From assembly GCF_900116535.1 (NCBI RefSeq), contig NZ_FPAU01000004.1, forward strand, positions 1 through 64,000: DNA of 64,000 nt. Reading direction: 5' to 3'. Below are positions 17,350 through 26,287 of the stretch, piece after piece; position 1 is the stretch's first letter; every line of letters starts with the position of its first letter. The notes below the pieces were generated by a model. It ran no database searches, was not told the origin of the DNA, and saw only the letters and a list, made by a program, of their open reading frames with translations. Position numbers and translations under genes: made by a program. The stretch is from Kosakonia arachidis (lineage in GTDB: Bacteria; Pseudomonadota; Gammaproteobacteria; Enterobacterales; Enterobacteriaceae).

Positions 17350-17388
17350 AAGCAAGGCAACTGAGCATCGCTCAGTTAGCCCTTGCTT
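17350..17388. other. Candidate oriT stem-loop
   Basis: AAGCAAGG (17350-17357) pairs with CCTTGCTT (17381-17388), and AACTGAGC (17359-17366) pairs with GCTCAGTT (17370-17377) around an ATC loop, with a small bulge between the stems. There is no T-tract, so it is not a simple terminator. It lies 138 bp upstream of the MobC-like gene. Confidence 0.5.
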
Positions 17389-17483
17389 GCTTGACTTTAT
17401 AAAAAAAAAGGTTATTAAGATTATTGATATAAATGAAAAAGGATTAATAAATGAAAATATTTTATAAACTTGCAATCTTAATA

Positions 17484-17520
17484 AAAACAAAGCCACACTA
17501 TATCAGTGGGGCTTTGTTTT
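17484..17520. terminator. Bidirectional intrinsic terminator
   Basis: AAAACAAAGCC (17484-17494) pairs with GGCTTTGTTTT (17510-17520), with CACT/AGTG extending the stem. A- and T-rich flanks occur on both sides. It lies just downstream of the three-gene NdpA-like operon and marks its end. Confidence 0.8.
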
Positions 17521-17569
17521 ATTTTCTTCTTGCTGTTTCGCTTGTCGAGATATTTAATCTGACTTGGAG

Positions 17570-17863
17570 TTAGCCTATATTATTGTAAATTCCATTTGAA
17601 CTTATGGGATGTGGAATGTTAAAAGATATGGCTATTATTAAAATAACATTGACTATAAAAACTAAAGCCAATATAGATAGGAAATAAAATTTCGTAACAT
17701 CTTTGGCTTTTTGTGATTCTTTTTCTGATAATTTTAAATCTTTAACTCTAATTTTTATATTAATTAAGTGGGCTATGTAAGAAATTATTAAGGATAAAAT
17801 GCAAATATAAATATAAGTTTCATAGGTATTCCAATAGTTTTCAAAAATAGTGTTGATGTTCAT
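17570..17863 (-). CDS. Small two-span membrane protein, third gene of NdpA-like operon
   Basis: A 97-aa protein with hydrophobic segments at about residues 16-36 and 58-82, separated by a charged loop rich in Lys and Glu (KIRVKDLKLSEKESQKAKDV). GGAG precedes the ATG. It begins 50 bp after the 407-aa gene stop and ends at a strong terminator, so it is the last gene of the NdpA-like operon. Its family was not recognised. A membrane partner or regulator of the 407-aa protein is a reasonable guess. Confidence 0.65.
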   Translation of the reverse strand: MNINTIFENYWNTYETYIYICILSLIISYIAHLINIKIRVKDLKLSEKESQKAKDVTKFYFLSILALVFIVNVILIIAISFNIPHPISSNGIYNNIG

Positions 17864-17913
17864 TTCTACTCCATTTTGTGAATGTTATCTAGACTATTAT
17901 AATAACAATTATC

Positions 17914-19137
17914 TTAGTTTGATGTAAAAAATATTAGAATATTGGCTATGTTCTCTTTGAACTGATAAAGCACAAAGAGAAGCCAAATTAAACAGCCAAA
18001 ATAAATTATTCCTTCAAGAAATGTTAGGATTCTATCAGCGGATTCTTTCTTATGCCTTAATTTCTCTAAGGCATTTTTTATTACACTATTTACTTTTTGA
18101 GTTAAGGCGAGATCCACATCGTCTGTATTCTCTTTGGTAAATAGCTCCATTGTTTTATCTGATGATTCAATTATGTCATTCAGAGAATTCTTAGCATTAC
18201 GAATACCGATAATAACTACAGCACAGGTAAGAAGCATTGCTACAAAAATCAGTAATAATCCTGAAGAAGTCCATCCTTTAATAATTGCTGTACTAACTAA
18301 TACAGCGGGAATTGTTAATGATTTAGTCTGATGCTCTTGCACTAATGAATTCAACTTACTTAGGAAATCTAACTTTTGTATTTCAACATCATTAATGACT
18401 TTGTTAATGGAGTATTTATTTATGTATATTTCGTAATTTAATGAGAATAGCTCCCATAATTTATATGGTTTTTTTAATATATCTGAGAGAAATAATTCTT
18501 TTTCGCTAAACTCATTGTACAACTCTATTAGAGATGACCTCATTACAAGCTTTCTTTCATAAGAATGAAGATCAGCACTTGTAAGTGTGTCCATGTCACA
18601 AGGTTCGGTATCAATGTCAATTAAAAAACTCTCTTCAAGATTTTTAAGAGGGAGTTTATAAGTGGTTATTTTTTTTGATTTCCCACCCTCCATTACAAAT
18701 ATATATGTAGGCCACCAGTTCTGGCGGTCATACTCTATATGATCAGATATTTTAGCTAAGATCTTGCACCAATTTTTATAAGCATCAACAGATTTCCTTA
18801 ACTTGTCCCTATCTTGTTCTGTTGAATTATTGATGTAAAAATCGTCAAAGAATTTTTTTTCATTTTTTATGGTCACTCTTAAATTCTTGAAAAAATCGGT
18901 TATTGATTCAAACCAACCTATATCTGTAGTTAATAAAAGAGATAGTTTAACTGAGTCATTACTAACTTCTTTATTTGCTTCTAAAATTTCCTCTTTCTCA
19001 AGCTCTACAATTTCGCTCTCTATTTGACTAAAAACATCCATATTGAAGACCCATACATGATAGGGGTCTTGAAACTCAACCGAAGCTGAGCAATTTCTCA
19101 CTTTCAATAATAAATTTAATAAATCTGGCCTATTCAT
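17914..19137 (-). CDS. Unknown coiled-coil membrane protein, second gene of NdpA-like operon
   Basis: A 407-aa protein of no recognised family. Residues 1-275 form a soluble, helical, charged domain with the motif RQNWWPTYIFVMEGGKSKK near residue 138. Two membrane segments follow at about 278-315 (LTIPAVLVSTAII and LLLIFVAMLLTCAVVIIG), then a coiled-coil-like stretch and a last membrane segment at about 380-402. Its ATG overlaps the end of the NdpA-like gene by 8 bp, so the two are translationally coupled. A membrane effector or sensor working with a DNA-bound partner is the simplest reading, as inference. Confidence 0.7.
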   Translation of the reverse strand: MNRPDLLNLLLKVRNCSASVEFQDPYHVWVFNMDVFSQIESEIVELEKEEILEANKEVSNDSVKLSLLLTTDIGWFESITDFFKNLRVTIKNEKKFFDDFYINNSTEQDRDKLRKSVDAYKNWCKILAKISDHIEYDRQNWWPTYIFVMEGGKSKKITTYKLPLKNLEESFLIDIDTEPCDMDTLTSADLHSYERKLVMRSSLIELYNEFSEKELFLSDILKKPYKLWELFSLNYEIYINKYSINKVINDVEIQKLDFLSKLNSLVQEHQTKSLTIPAVLVSTAIIKGWTSSGLLLIFVAMLLTCAVVIIGIRNAKNSLNDIIESSDKTMELFTKENTDDVDLALTQKVNSVIKNALEKLRHKKESADRILTFLEGIIYFGCLIWLLFVLYQFKENIANILIFFTSN

Positions 19138-20233
19138 CTGCTAACTCTGATAGTTTCGCAATAATATCAGGATCGGTTATTTTCTGAACTACAGTAACCT
19201 CATTTGTTTCTGTATTAAATTTTACTGGCTTATCAGAGTCTGGTCGTCCGATATGATGCTTTTTAATGCTTAATTTTGCTATAGGAGTATCAATATCAAG
19301 CCACTCCAGTTTTTTCTTATCGCTCGATAAAATTTCAAACTCCTCATTAACTTCAAAACCTTGATCATTTACATATTCAACAAACTTATTTTTATGCTCA
19401 GCCTTATCAACTGGTATAATTGAATCGATTTGGATTTGAATTTGTTCAAGAGAAATTGAATGTCCCTTTTTACACTTATCGAAAAGCTCTTTGACTTTGG
19501 ATTCCAATTTTTCTTTTAGTGGCCGGCCTAAATCTTTTTCCTTAGAAAAAGATTCAATCGCAAGAATAACTTGTTCGCTACTAGTCTTATTGGAAACTAT
19601 TTCATCCGCACCTATAGATTTAGTAAAATATTGTCTTAACTCGCCGCTACCACGTATGAAACATAGATTGTTTTTATTTTTTTCATCATCTTTTTCATCT
19701 AATTCTGCTCTAAATCTTACCAAGTCAACTCTTGCACCTTGAAGAAATTTATCCAAATCAATAATATATACCGGATTAAGTTGCAAGTTCTCTTTGAATC
19801 TAAGGGCATCAGCATTTTTAAGCATTAAAACTAATATTCTTTCAAACTGAATTTCAGATGTTCCATCATCTCTTTGATTTTCAAGTTTATAATGTGTGAA
19901 CACTAATATGGCACCATTACTTGCCCTTGATTGCTTAGCAGATGAAATTAATTTGTTAGTAATAAAGTCACTTACAAACTCTTTAAAAGAATGTTCATTT
20001 TTGATATGGCTTAAAAGTTTATAGGGAAATGAGTTTTGTGGGTATGGGCTTAAGAATCGGGCATGAGTCTTACTACTCTTATGAAATCTGGCATCAACTC
20101 TTGTCGTAAAAGTAATTACCTCCTCCTGATCAACGGGCCACGGTTCGCCAATGGTTTTAGACCAATCCTTTTGATTTTCTTCAGGTGGAACAATCTTTAC
20201 CGCTATAGCATTGAGAACTTGGATAGAAGCCAC
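19130..20233 (-). CDS. NdpA/YejK-like nucleoid-associated protein
   Basis: A 367-aa protein resembling nucleoid-associated NdpA (YejK, NA37 family). Shared landmarks are an ILVFTHYKLE-like strand (GGFVLFCHYRY in E. coli), ENLQLNPVYIIDLD (ENLDINPTHYLDI), a FIRGSGELRQYF block (FLKGRVGRKVADF), FVEYVNDQGFEVNEEF (FTEFAAEQGYELEESF), and a C-terminal FNTETNEVTV strand. YejK itself is chromosomal, so an island copy coupled to membrane genes suggests a specialised role. The start is GTG at 20233 with GGGG upstream. The downstream gene overlaps by 8 bp. Confidence 0.78.
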   Translation of the reverse strand: MASIQVLNAIAVKIVPPEENQKDWSKTIGEPWPVDQEEVITFTTRVDARFHKSSKTHARFLSPYPQNSFPYKLLSHIKNEHSFKEFVSDFITNKLISSAKQSRASNGAILVFTHYKLENQRDDGTSEIQFERILVLMLKNADALRFKENLQLNPVYIIDLDKFLQGARVDLVRFRAELDEKDDEKNKNNLCFIRGSGELRQYFTKSIGADEIVSNKTSSEQVILAIESFSKEKDLGRPLKEKLESKVKELFDKCKKGHSISLEQIQIQIDSIIPVDKAEHKNKFVEYVNDQGFEVNEEFEILSSDKKKLEWLDIDTPIAKLSIKKHHIGRPDSDKPVKFNTETNEVTVVQKITDPDIIAKLSELADE

Positions 20234-20378
20234 TTTAACCCCGAATTATTGATGTGTAGTAATTTAGAAAAATTTTTTTCAGTATATTCTGATTTTCATA
20301 AAAATTTCTTTTCAGGTAAAGAAATATTTAAGTATTCATAGGGTTATAAACCGTTAACTCTATGTATTTTAATGTTTT

Positions 20379-21059
20379 TTATTTTTTGTAGGGACTTAAA
20401 ATGGCATAACTCAATGATATCGGTAATGTTTTTAATGCATCTTGCCTTTCCTCAAAATAATCATACCTGTCATAGATCCCTTCAACATCTTTGAGCTTGT
20501 GATTCAGGCATCGCTCGGCCACACGAGGAGGAACGGACAGAGAAGCGAGTAAGCTCCGGCTGGTTCTTCTCAAATCATGAACCGTAAAATATTTAATGCT
20601 ACCCATTACATTAGGTGGTTGCTTCTTCCTGCTAGGCTCGATACCGAACAGCTTCGCTATGGCCCTGTTAAGAGTGTCTTTTCCCATGTGCTGCGACTTG
20701 CTCACACGGTGATTAGGTAAAACATAAGGCGAATCCCATGCTCTGACATTTAGCTCTTCTAAAATCTCAATAGCAAGCGGTGGAAGTGGAATGACTATGC
20801 CAACACCAGACTTGCTCCTTTCCTTAGGTAAAAACCATTTTTTATCTTCTAAATTGAATTCCGACCACGGGGCTTCTGTCAGCTCACTTTTGCGAACAGC
20901 GAGAAGCAGTAGTAGGGCACATGCCAGTTAATTATCAAGAAAGAAGCTGTCAGAGTGCTCTCTGAACGTTTTAAAAACATAAGCAATCTCTTCTAAGCTC
21001 AATGCTCTTTCTCTGCTTTTTTTAACTTCTCCGGCATCGCTGTTATTTAAATCTATAGC
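20379..21059 (-). pseudogene. Decayed P4-type integrase (C-terminal remnant)
   Basis: Reading left from 21059, a P4-type integrase catalytic domain is recognisable: SRERALSLEEIAYVF, LACALLLLLAVRKSELTEAP, then FTVHDLRRTSRSLLA, RCLNHKLKDVEGIYDRYDY. An in-frame TAA at 20928-20930 replaces what is normally a Tyr codon in a NYLACALL motif, and a further TAG lies at 21060-21062. The N-terminal half is absent. Only 20379-20705 remains as an ATG-started open frame. The break lies just behind the ParB/RepB-like genes, so insertion of the serine-recombinase module may have truncated it. Confidence 0.85.
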
Positions 21060-21137
21060 CTAGATTTTCTTAACTTAAGCGAGTTTGATATCATCCTTGA
21101 ATAGTTCTAATCCTAAAATCTGTTTATGAAAAAAGCG

Positions 21138-22010
21138 TTAAGTTAATTTATCAATGTCAGATATCTTGGTAAGTTCACTAAGGTAATCTTGTTTATTCCT
21201 AAGAAGCCAATGGAAAACCTTGGGGTTTTCGAGTATTTTTTTTATGTGAGAGATAACTATCGTTAGCTTCAGACTATTGGAACCGTAGTTTTCTTTTATC
21301 TTTTGCGTATCGAAATGGACCTGAGCCATCTCTTTTTCAAGCCTTTCAATTGCTTTTCTATTACCGGATCTCTCATCAATGTTAGGTTTTCCTTTGTCGT
21401 TTAAAAGCTCAGGTGATGAACTGTGATAAAGCGATTGAGCAAAAATCTTTGAATAATTATCAAATTTTATCATTAGGTTTGCACATTCAATTTGCCTAAA
21501 AGGAATCATTCTTTTTAAGATCATAAAGGTGTTCTTAGGTATATCTCTATCATTAAATAATTCTATAACTTCAGGGCATATGCCTTTCAAAACTGATAGA
21601 TTACTTTTAAGAGAGTCGGAGCTTATATTTAATGCTGAACAGAGCATGTCTTCAGGAACACCTACTCTAACAGCTTCTTTTAACATTCTTTGAATTTGAA
21701 TTATTGTTATTCTATTGACTTTTTTGTTGGGCGTATAAGTGTCGTAAACAGTTGAAACGAGACAAGCAACTCTTTCTTCTCCAATATCTTTTAATGCCTC
21801 AACTCTCAGATGACCATCGAGGATTTGTGCAGTGCCATCAGCCCCATTAATGTAAATCAGTATAGGTTCGACTAATCCAAGTGCAGAGATCGTGCTCTTT
21901 ATTTGAATGTATTTTTGGCTACTTTTATAGTTGGTAGGAGGTTTTTTTGTATAAATAAGATCAGATAATTTAAAGCTGACTGTTTTTTCATTAAAGCAGT
22001 ATTTAATCAT
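21138..22010 (-). CDS. ParB/RepB-like protein 2 of serine-recombinase module
   Basis: A 290-aa protein with an N-terminal ParB-type nuclease fold. LVEPILIYI and ILDGHLRVEALKDIGEERVACLV at about residues 45-85 match the usual GQ/DGHxRxxA box. A central helix-turn-helix region and a RepB-type C-terminal domain follow. It begins 7 bp after the preceding ParB-like gene, with GAGG before the ATG. No ParA ATPase gene is present, so it is unlikely to serve classical partition. Coupling to a serine recombinase suggests a role in recombination control or element maintenance. Confidence 0.75.
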   Translation of the reverse strand: MIKYCFNEKTVSFKLSDLIYTKKPPTNYKSSQKYIQIKSTISALGLVEPILIYINGADGTAQILDGHLRVEALKDIGEERVACLVSTVYDTYTPNKKVNRITIIQIQRMLKEAVRVGVPEDMLCSALNISSDSLKSNLSVLKGICPEVIELFNDRDIPKNTFMILKRMIPFRQIECANLMIKFDNYSKIFAQSLYHSSSPELLNDKGKPNIDERSGNRKAIERLEKEMAQVHFDTQKIKENYGSNSLKLTIVISHIKKILENPKVFHWLLRNKQDYLSELTKISDIDKLT

Positions 22011-22017
22011 TTTAACC

Positions 22018-22890
22018 TCAGCAAGAAGTATTCTTCATTATAACTTTGACTACTTCATTTAAATTCTCTTCGTTTAAAATTTTACTAAACTCTTCGCTTT
22101 CAGATAACTCTTTAAATATTTGACCGGCTATGAGTAAGTTTCTCTCGATATATTCAGCTTTGTTTTTTATTTTTCTGTGCTGTGAAATGTTATCTTGGTA
22201 AATCTGTTTAAGCTCATCAGTGGTGAGTTTTTTCTTTTTCTTTGCAACTCCGAAACTATTGTTCAGAAACCCTTTTAAACCTTCATCTCGGGAATCCAGT
22301 ATATCTCTTATTTTACCAACATCTTTATGCTTTATTAAACCTTCATCAAAAGCTTTAATTAGTAATTCTTGCCCACCTTCGAAGTCTACTCTGGCAATTT
22401 CAACTGCAAGTGAAATTGGAATGCTTCCTGATTCTACAGCAGATAATAGTTTGTTTTCTCCTTTGCTAATTAGCATAGTCAAACTGGTAATCCAGTGTAA
22501 TGATAGGCCAGTAGAATAGGATATTTCTTTGTTAGATAAACCTTGGTCATTCATTTCTTTTATTCGTTGGAACTGCTCGCCCGCTCTTGGTATTACACGA
22601 GCCATATTTTCAACCAAACTCATTATGTATGCTTTGTTTTCATCAATGTCCAGTATGAAAGCCGGTATTAGCTCTTCTCCCAAAGCTGAGAGTGATTCAA
22701 GTCTGCCCTGACCACAAATTAAGGCAAATTCGTATTTTCTATCCGCAATCCTTCTTACTGTTATTGGTTTTCTTAATCCACTTGTATCAATACTATCTGT
22801 TATCTCAGCATGTTTGAATTTGTTCCGGGAACGAGGAATTACAACTTTTATTTTTGATATTTCAAGCATGTGAATTTGGTCGTCGTTCAT
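22018..22890 (-). CDS. ParB/RepB-like protein 1 of serine-recombinase module
   Basis: A 290-aa ParB-family protein: ISKIKVVIPRSRNK and FALICGQGRLESLSALGEEL (the GQGR box) form the N-terminal ParB domain, VENMARV follows, then a helix-turn-helix (LSNKEISYSTGLSLHWITSL) at about 117-136. The C-terminal half is helical with a KKKKK stretch and resembles plasmid RepB proteins. The ATG is directly adjacent to the recombinase stop, with GGAGG lying in the recombinase's last codons, so expression is coupled. It presumably binds DNA sites in the module; none can be named. Confidence 0.78.
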   Translation of the reverse strand: MNDDQIHMLEISKIKVVIPRSRNKFKHAEITDSIDTSGLRKPITVRRIADRKYEFALICGQGRLESLSALGEELIPAFILDIDENKAYIMSLVENMARVIPRAGEQFQRIKEMNDQGLSNKEISYSTGLSLHWITSLTMLISKGENKLLSAVESGSIPISLAVEIARVDFEGGQELLIKAFDEGLIKHKDVGKIRDILDSRDEGLKGFLNNSFGVAKKKKKLTTDELKQIYQDNISQHRKIKNKAEYIERNLLIAGQIFKELSESEEFSKILNEENLNEVVKVIMKNTSC

Positions 22891-24423
22891 TTACGCTACC
22901 TCCATTTCCGTAGTTGAAAGCATATCAAAGAAGGTCCTGATGTTATCAAATCTATACATCTCAAATAAAAGGTTATTATTCTCTTTTAGACTCAGTTCAT
23001 TTTCAAAACTTTCAAGCGAAGGTAGGATGTAATAATCTACAGGTTCGGTATTAAGGCTGTTCATTCTTGCAATCACACTAACTTCAGGATTTAGCCCCCT
23101 GTCTAATCTAACTATCCATCTATATTTTCCAGATCTCATTCTTCTACATCGAGAAAGTATTATGGTAAAGGTTAAGCTTTTGTTTATGGTGATTAGTTTA
23201 TTATCTAATATAGATATTTCGCTATTGTTAATTTCTTGGTGTATTTTATTTATAATGTGGTTATGTTTAATACGTAGGGATGAGTTTATTTCTAAATAAC
23301 GGTAATCTCGTTCGGGTGTGTAATTTATCAGCTTATATGCTGGTAGAAGTCCTCCAAAGCGGCTTGCTACTACACTGCTTGATGGACCATTATCCTCTTC
23401 ATCTATGATAAAACCTGATATTTTTCCATGAGTCGAAAGGATCTTTTTTAAAAATTCAAGAATCTCTTCATTGCTCATTTTTATTGAGCGGTTATCAATT
23501 ATCTCTTTCGCTAACCTGAATTTTTCTTCTGAGATTATGGGTTTAAAAAAGGAATTATACTCAATCCAATCTTCTTCGGGATTTTGAACTCTTTTAGTTT
23601 TCAGTTTCTGAGATGTTCGATTATATGTATACTTACCAGTATAGCGATTATTTATAAGCACAGAATGTATCCGGCTTCTTGTCCAATCCGATCTGTCGCT
23701 GTATTTATATCCTTCTTGGTTTAGTTTTGAAGCGATGAGATACTCATTTAATCCTTCAAAAATGAACATGTTAAATATTTTCTTTACTAAGTCCGTTTCC
23801 TTTTTACTTCCTGGCACTAAGACTATCCTGTCTGTTTGCAAACTTTTTCTCTCACCATTGTTGAGTATCATTTTCGCTTTGTTATTATTATCAAGTAACT
23901 TTCTTTTAAGTCCGTATCCAGGCACTCCGCCTTGATAGTATCCTCGCTTAACAAGATTTACATGTCCGGCAAATACTTTGATTGAAAGGTTTTTACTAAA
24001 GGCTCCCGCAGCATACATAAGTGATGAAAGTATGAACGTCTCAGTATCACTATTCGCAGGAAGATTTTCAGCACAGTAGATGACATCTACCTTATTCATT
24101 TTTAATAGATATTTATAGTAGATTCCTTCTTGTGGATCTTTAAAGCGACCAAAACGACTTACATCATATACAAGCACAGCATCAATATTGATTTCCTTAG
24201 TGAGTATGTCGTTGATTAACTTATTAAAATCATGCCTTCCTGACGTGGATACACCGCTTTTTCCTGCATCATCATAAGTATGCAAGATTTCCATATTGTT
24301 GTCGTCAGCATACTTTTTTATGAACTGAGCTTGGTTATCTAAAGAAAATTCCTGAAGATTTGTAGACATCCGTAGATATTGGGCTACTTTAACCTTCTGT
24401 TTTTCATCATTTTTATTATCCAT
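22891..24423 (-). CDS. Large serine recombinase
   Basis: A 510-aa site-specific recombinase. The N-terminal resolvase domain carries nucleophile Ser20 (YLRMSTNLQEFSLDNQ), VYDVSRFGRFKDP and the LSSLMYAAGAFSKNLS helix. The Recombinase domain follows (GGVPGYGLKR, then WTRSRIHSVLINNRYTGKY). The C-terminal 180 residues lack the usual zinc-ribbon cysteines. It leads an operon with two ParB/RepB-like genes, all with zero or near-zero spacing. AAGG lies 8-11 bases before the ATG. This module could have inserted itself within the island, next to a broken integrase. Confidence 0.88.
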   Translation of the reverse strand: MDNKNDEKQKVKVAQYLRMSTNLQEFSLDNQAQFIKKYADDNNMEILHTYDDAGKSGVSTSGRHDFNKLINDILTKEINIDAVLVYDVSRFGRFKDPQEGIYYKYLLKMNKVDVIYCAENLPANSDTETFILSSLMYAAGAFSKNLSIKVFAGHVNLVKRGYYQGGVPGYGLKRKLLDNNNKAKMILNNGERKSLQTDRIVLVPGSKKETDLVKKIFNMFIFEGLNEYLIASKLNQEGYKYSDRSDWTRSRIHSVLINNRYTGKYTYNRTSQKLKTKRVQNPEEDWIEYNSFFKPIISEEKFRLAKEIIDNRSIKMSNEEILEFLKKILSTHGKISGFIIDEEDNGPSSSVVASRFGGLLPAYKLINYTPERDYRYLEINSSLRIKHNHIINKIHQEINNSEISILDNKLITINKSLTFTIILSRCRRMRSGKYRWIVRLDRGLNPEVSVIARMNSLNTEPVDYYILPSLESFENELSLKENNNLLFEMYRFDNIRTFFDMLSTTEMEVA

Positions 24424-24851
24424 TGCAGTGCCTTAGTGCAACTGTGGAAAACCAATCTGTATAAAAATTGATCAATTTCGTTCTGGTTGCAACCTTTTTC
24501 GGCATTAATTTATTAAGTTTGTTTTTCAGTTACAAAACAAAACCGCTTTTGAAGATTCATTGTTATGAACCAGGGGGAGAGGATGGTTGAGTGATAAGAA
24601 TGAAATGAAAATCTTGTAATATAAGGATGGTTTAACTTATTGATTTGCAGTTTTATTTGGATAATTTATAAACATCGATTTTTGAAGTATGTCATTAATA
24701 ACCATCATTGTTTTTGCCACGATTATGATGAATGGATGTATGTATTAAGGTAATTATTTATTTTACAAAGGGGAGCTTTGAATTCTTGATAGATATTCGC
24801 ATCCCCATTGAGTTATCGATTATAAAATATTAAATACGTATCGTTTGCTAC
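24424..24851. other. AT-rich gap between serine recombinase and island integrase
   Basis: About 428 bp with no supported gene on either strand. It should hold the recombinase promoter (right to left) and possibly the right end of the serine-recombinase module. GTGCAACTGTGG and GGTTGCAACC lie close to the recombinase start. No trace of the missing integrase N-terminus was seen here. Confidence 0.4.
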
Positions 24852-26111
24852 TCATTTTTCTGATTGTTGAATAGAGTAGGAAAAAGGGGTCTGTGCTTCT
24901 TTTTTACAAGCTTCCAGGTAGTCAGCCCACCATTGCAACATGAGTTTCCGTTCTTCCAAATGCTCCGCTTTGTGTATGTATGCAGCTCGGACACTGTTGC
25001 GTTCCTGGTGGCTCATTTGTCTCTCTACAGCATCTCTCGACCATAATCCTGATTCGATCAAGGCACTACATGCCATAGTCCTGAAACCATGCCCGCAGAC
25101 TTCTACTTTCGTATCGTAGCCCATCGTCCTGAGTGCTTTGTTGACAGTGTTTTCACTAATGGGTTTGTCGTCCCCAGTAAAACTGATGAACATAAGTTCT
25201 TTGTCACCACTGATCGTATGAAGCTCTTCCAAGAGTGCTTTAGCTTGTGTGCTTAGTGGAACCAGATGTGGGGTTTTCATCTTTGCCCCTCTTGCAGAAT
25301 ATTTTACCCCGTTCATAGGTTTTCGCTTTCCGGGAATAGTCCACAATGAGTTCTTCAGATCAACTTCTGACCAGCGGGCAAATCGCAATTCACTTGAACG
25401 GACAAAGGTCAGGAGTGTTAACTGCACTGCAATTTGAGTAATACCTTTTCCTTTATAAGCTTCCAGTCTATTCATCAGTTCTGGCAAGCGCTCTAAAGAA
25501 AGGGCAGGGCGATGAACACTTTTAGTGGAAACAACAGCACCAGCGAGGTCGTTTGCAGGATTCTGTTCAATCAACGCATTGTGAACGGCATACCTCATTA
25601 CCGCCGTAATGCGCTGTTGTAAGCGGGAAGCCAGTTCATGGTGTCCAGAAGCTTCTGCTTTTTTTAAAGGAACCAATAAATCACGAGTTTTTAGTTCGCT
25701 GATATTACGTTTGCCGATGACTGGGAACACATGGGAAACAAGGCTGTTCAAAACAGTTGTTCTATGACTGTCTGACCAGGTTCTGTTACTGGTATGCCAT
25801 TCTCTGGCAACTTGCTCAAATGTTAGCAAGCCTTTGCTCTCAATCTTTTGCGCTTTTCGCTTTTCACTTGGGTCTACATGGTTTGCAATGAGCTGACGGG
25901 CTTCATCTCTTCTTCGTCTGGCTTCTGACAATGAAACCTCTGGATAAACACCCAGTGCGAGAATTTTCTGTTTACCAGCGAAGCGATACTGAAAACGCCA
26001 ATACTTGGAACCACTTGTGGTGATCAACAGGTGCATACCATTACCGTCTGTCAATTTGACAGGTTTATCAGAAGGCTTTGTATTTCTTACTGTTAACTCA
26101 GTTAGCGCCAT
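24852..26111 (-). CDS. P4-type tyrosine integrase of the argW island
   Basis: A 419-aa integrase of the P4 / IntS type. An N-terminal DUF4102 arm-binding domain (LTVRNTKPSDKPVKLTDGNG) and a SAM-like core-binding domain precede the catalytic domain, with Arg in TFVRSSELRFARW, HGFR in CGHGFRTMACSAL, His in MSHQERNSV and nucleophile Tyr in RAAYIHKAEHLEER. It inserts and, with a directionality factor, excises the island at argW. It lies 179 bp from the intact tRNA, transcribed away from it, the usual arrangement. It is distinct in sequence from K-12 IntS of CPS-53, although both use the same tRNA. Confidence 0.93.
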   Translation of the reverse strand: MALTELTVRNTKPSDKPVKLTDGNGMHLLITTSGSKYWRFQYRFAGKQKILALGVYPEVSLSEARRRRDEARQLIANHVDPSEKRKAQKIESKGLLTFEQVAREWHTSNRTWSDSHRTTVLNSLVSHVFPVIGKRNISELKTRDLLVPLKKAEASGHHELASRLQQRITAVMRYAVHNALIEQNPANDLAGAVVSTKSVHRPALSLERLPELMNRLEAYKGKGITQIAVQLTLLTFVRSSELRFARWSEVDLKNSLWTIPGKRKPMNGVKYSARGAKMKTPHLVPLSTQAKALLEELHTISGDKELMFISFTGDDKPISENTVNKALRTMGYDTKVEVCGHGFRTMACSALIESGLWSRDAVERQMSHQERNSVRAAYIHKAEHLEERKLMLQWWADYLEACKKEAQTPFSYSIQQSEK

Positions 26112-26287
26112 ACTAAAAACCCTCTTCTGATGGTATATGCATTATCGAACTTAAAATACCAACATATGTACCAACAAAACAGCGTGGATTTTGAAATATG
26201 ACGGTGTACGTTAATGGGCTACAAATGGAAGGTAAGTGTTTGAAGTTGAAGAGTTGACTAGACTTTAAGATACTTAGGTGGGCTAAC

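Larger units (their letters stand above)
17213..17569. other. Region between mob operon and NdpA-like operon, candidate oriT
   Basis: About 357 bp without a gene. It holds a large interrupted hairpin at 17350-17388, followed by CTTG repeats (about 17381-17393), and a bidirectional terminator at 17484-17520. Position upstream of mobC and the stem-loop structure fit an origin of transfer plus the mob promoter. Confidence 0.5.

Noticed and set aside
17914-20233. Assignment of the NdpA-like operon as Kiwa
   Set aside because: KwaB is a DUF4868 protein and KwaA a small four-span membrane protein; the sequences here look like NA37/NdpA and an unrelated 407-aa protein, so only the analogy is kept.
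21138-22890. The two ParB-like genes as a plasmid partition locus
   Set aside because: No ParA ATPase, centromere repeats or replication gene is visible, and both genes are coupled to a serine recombinase.
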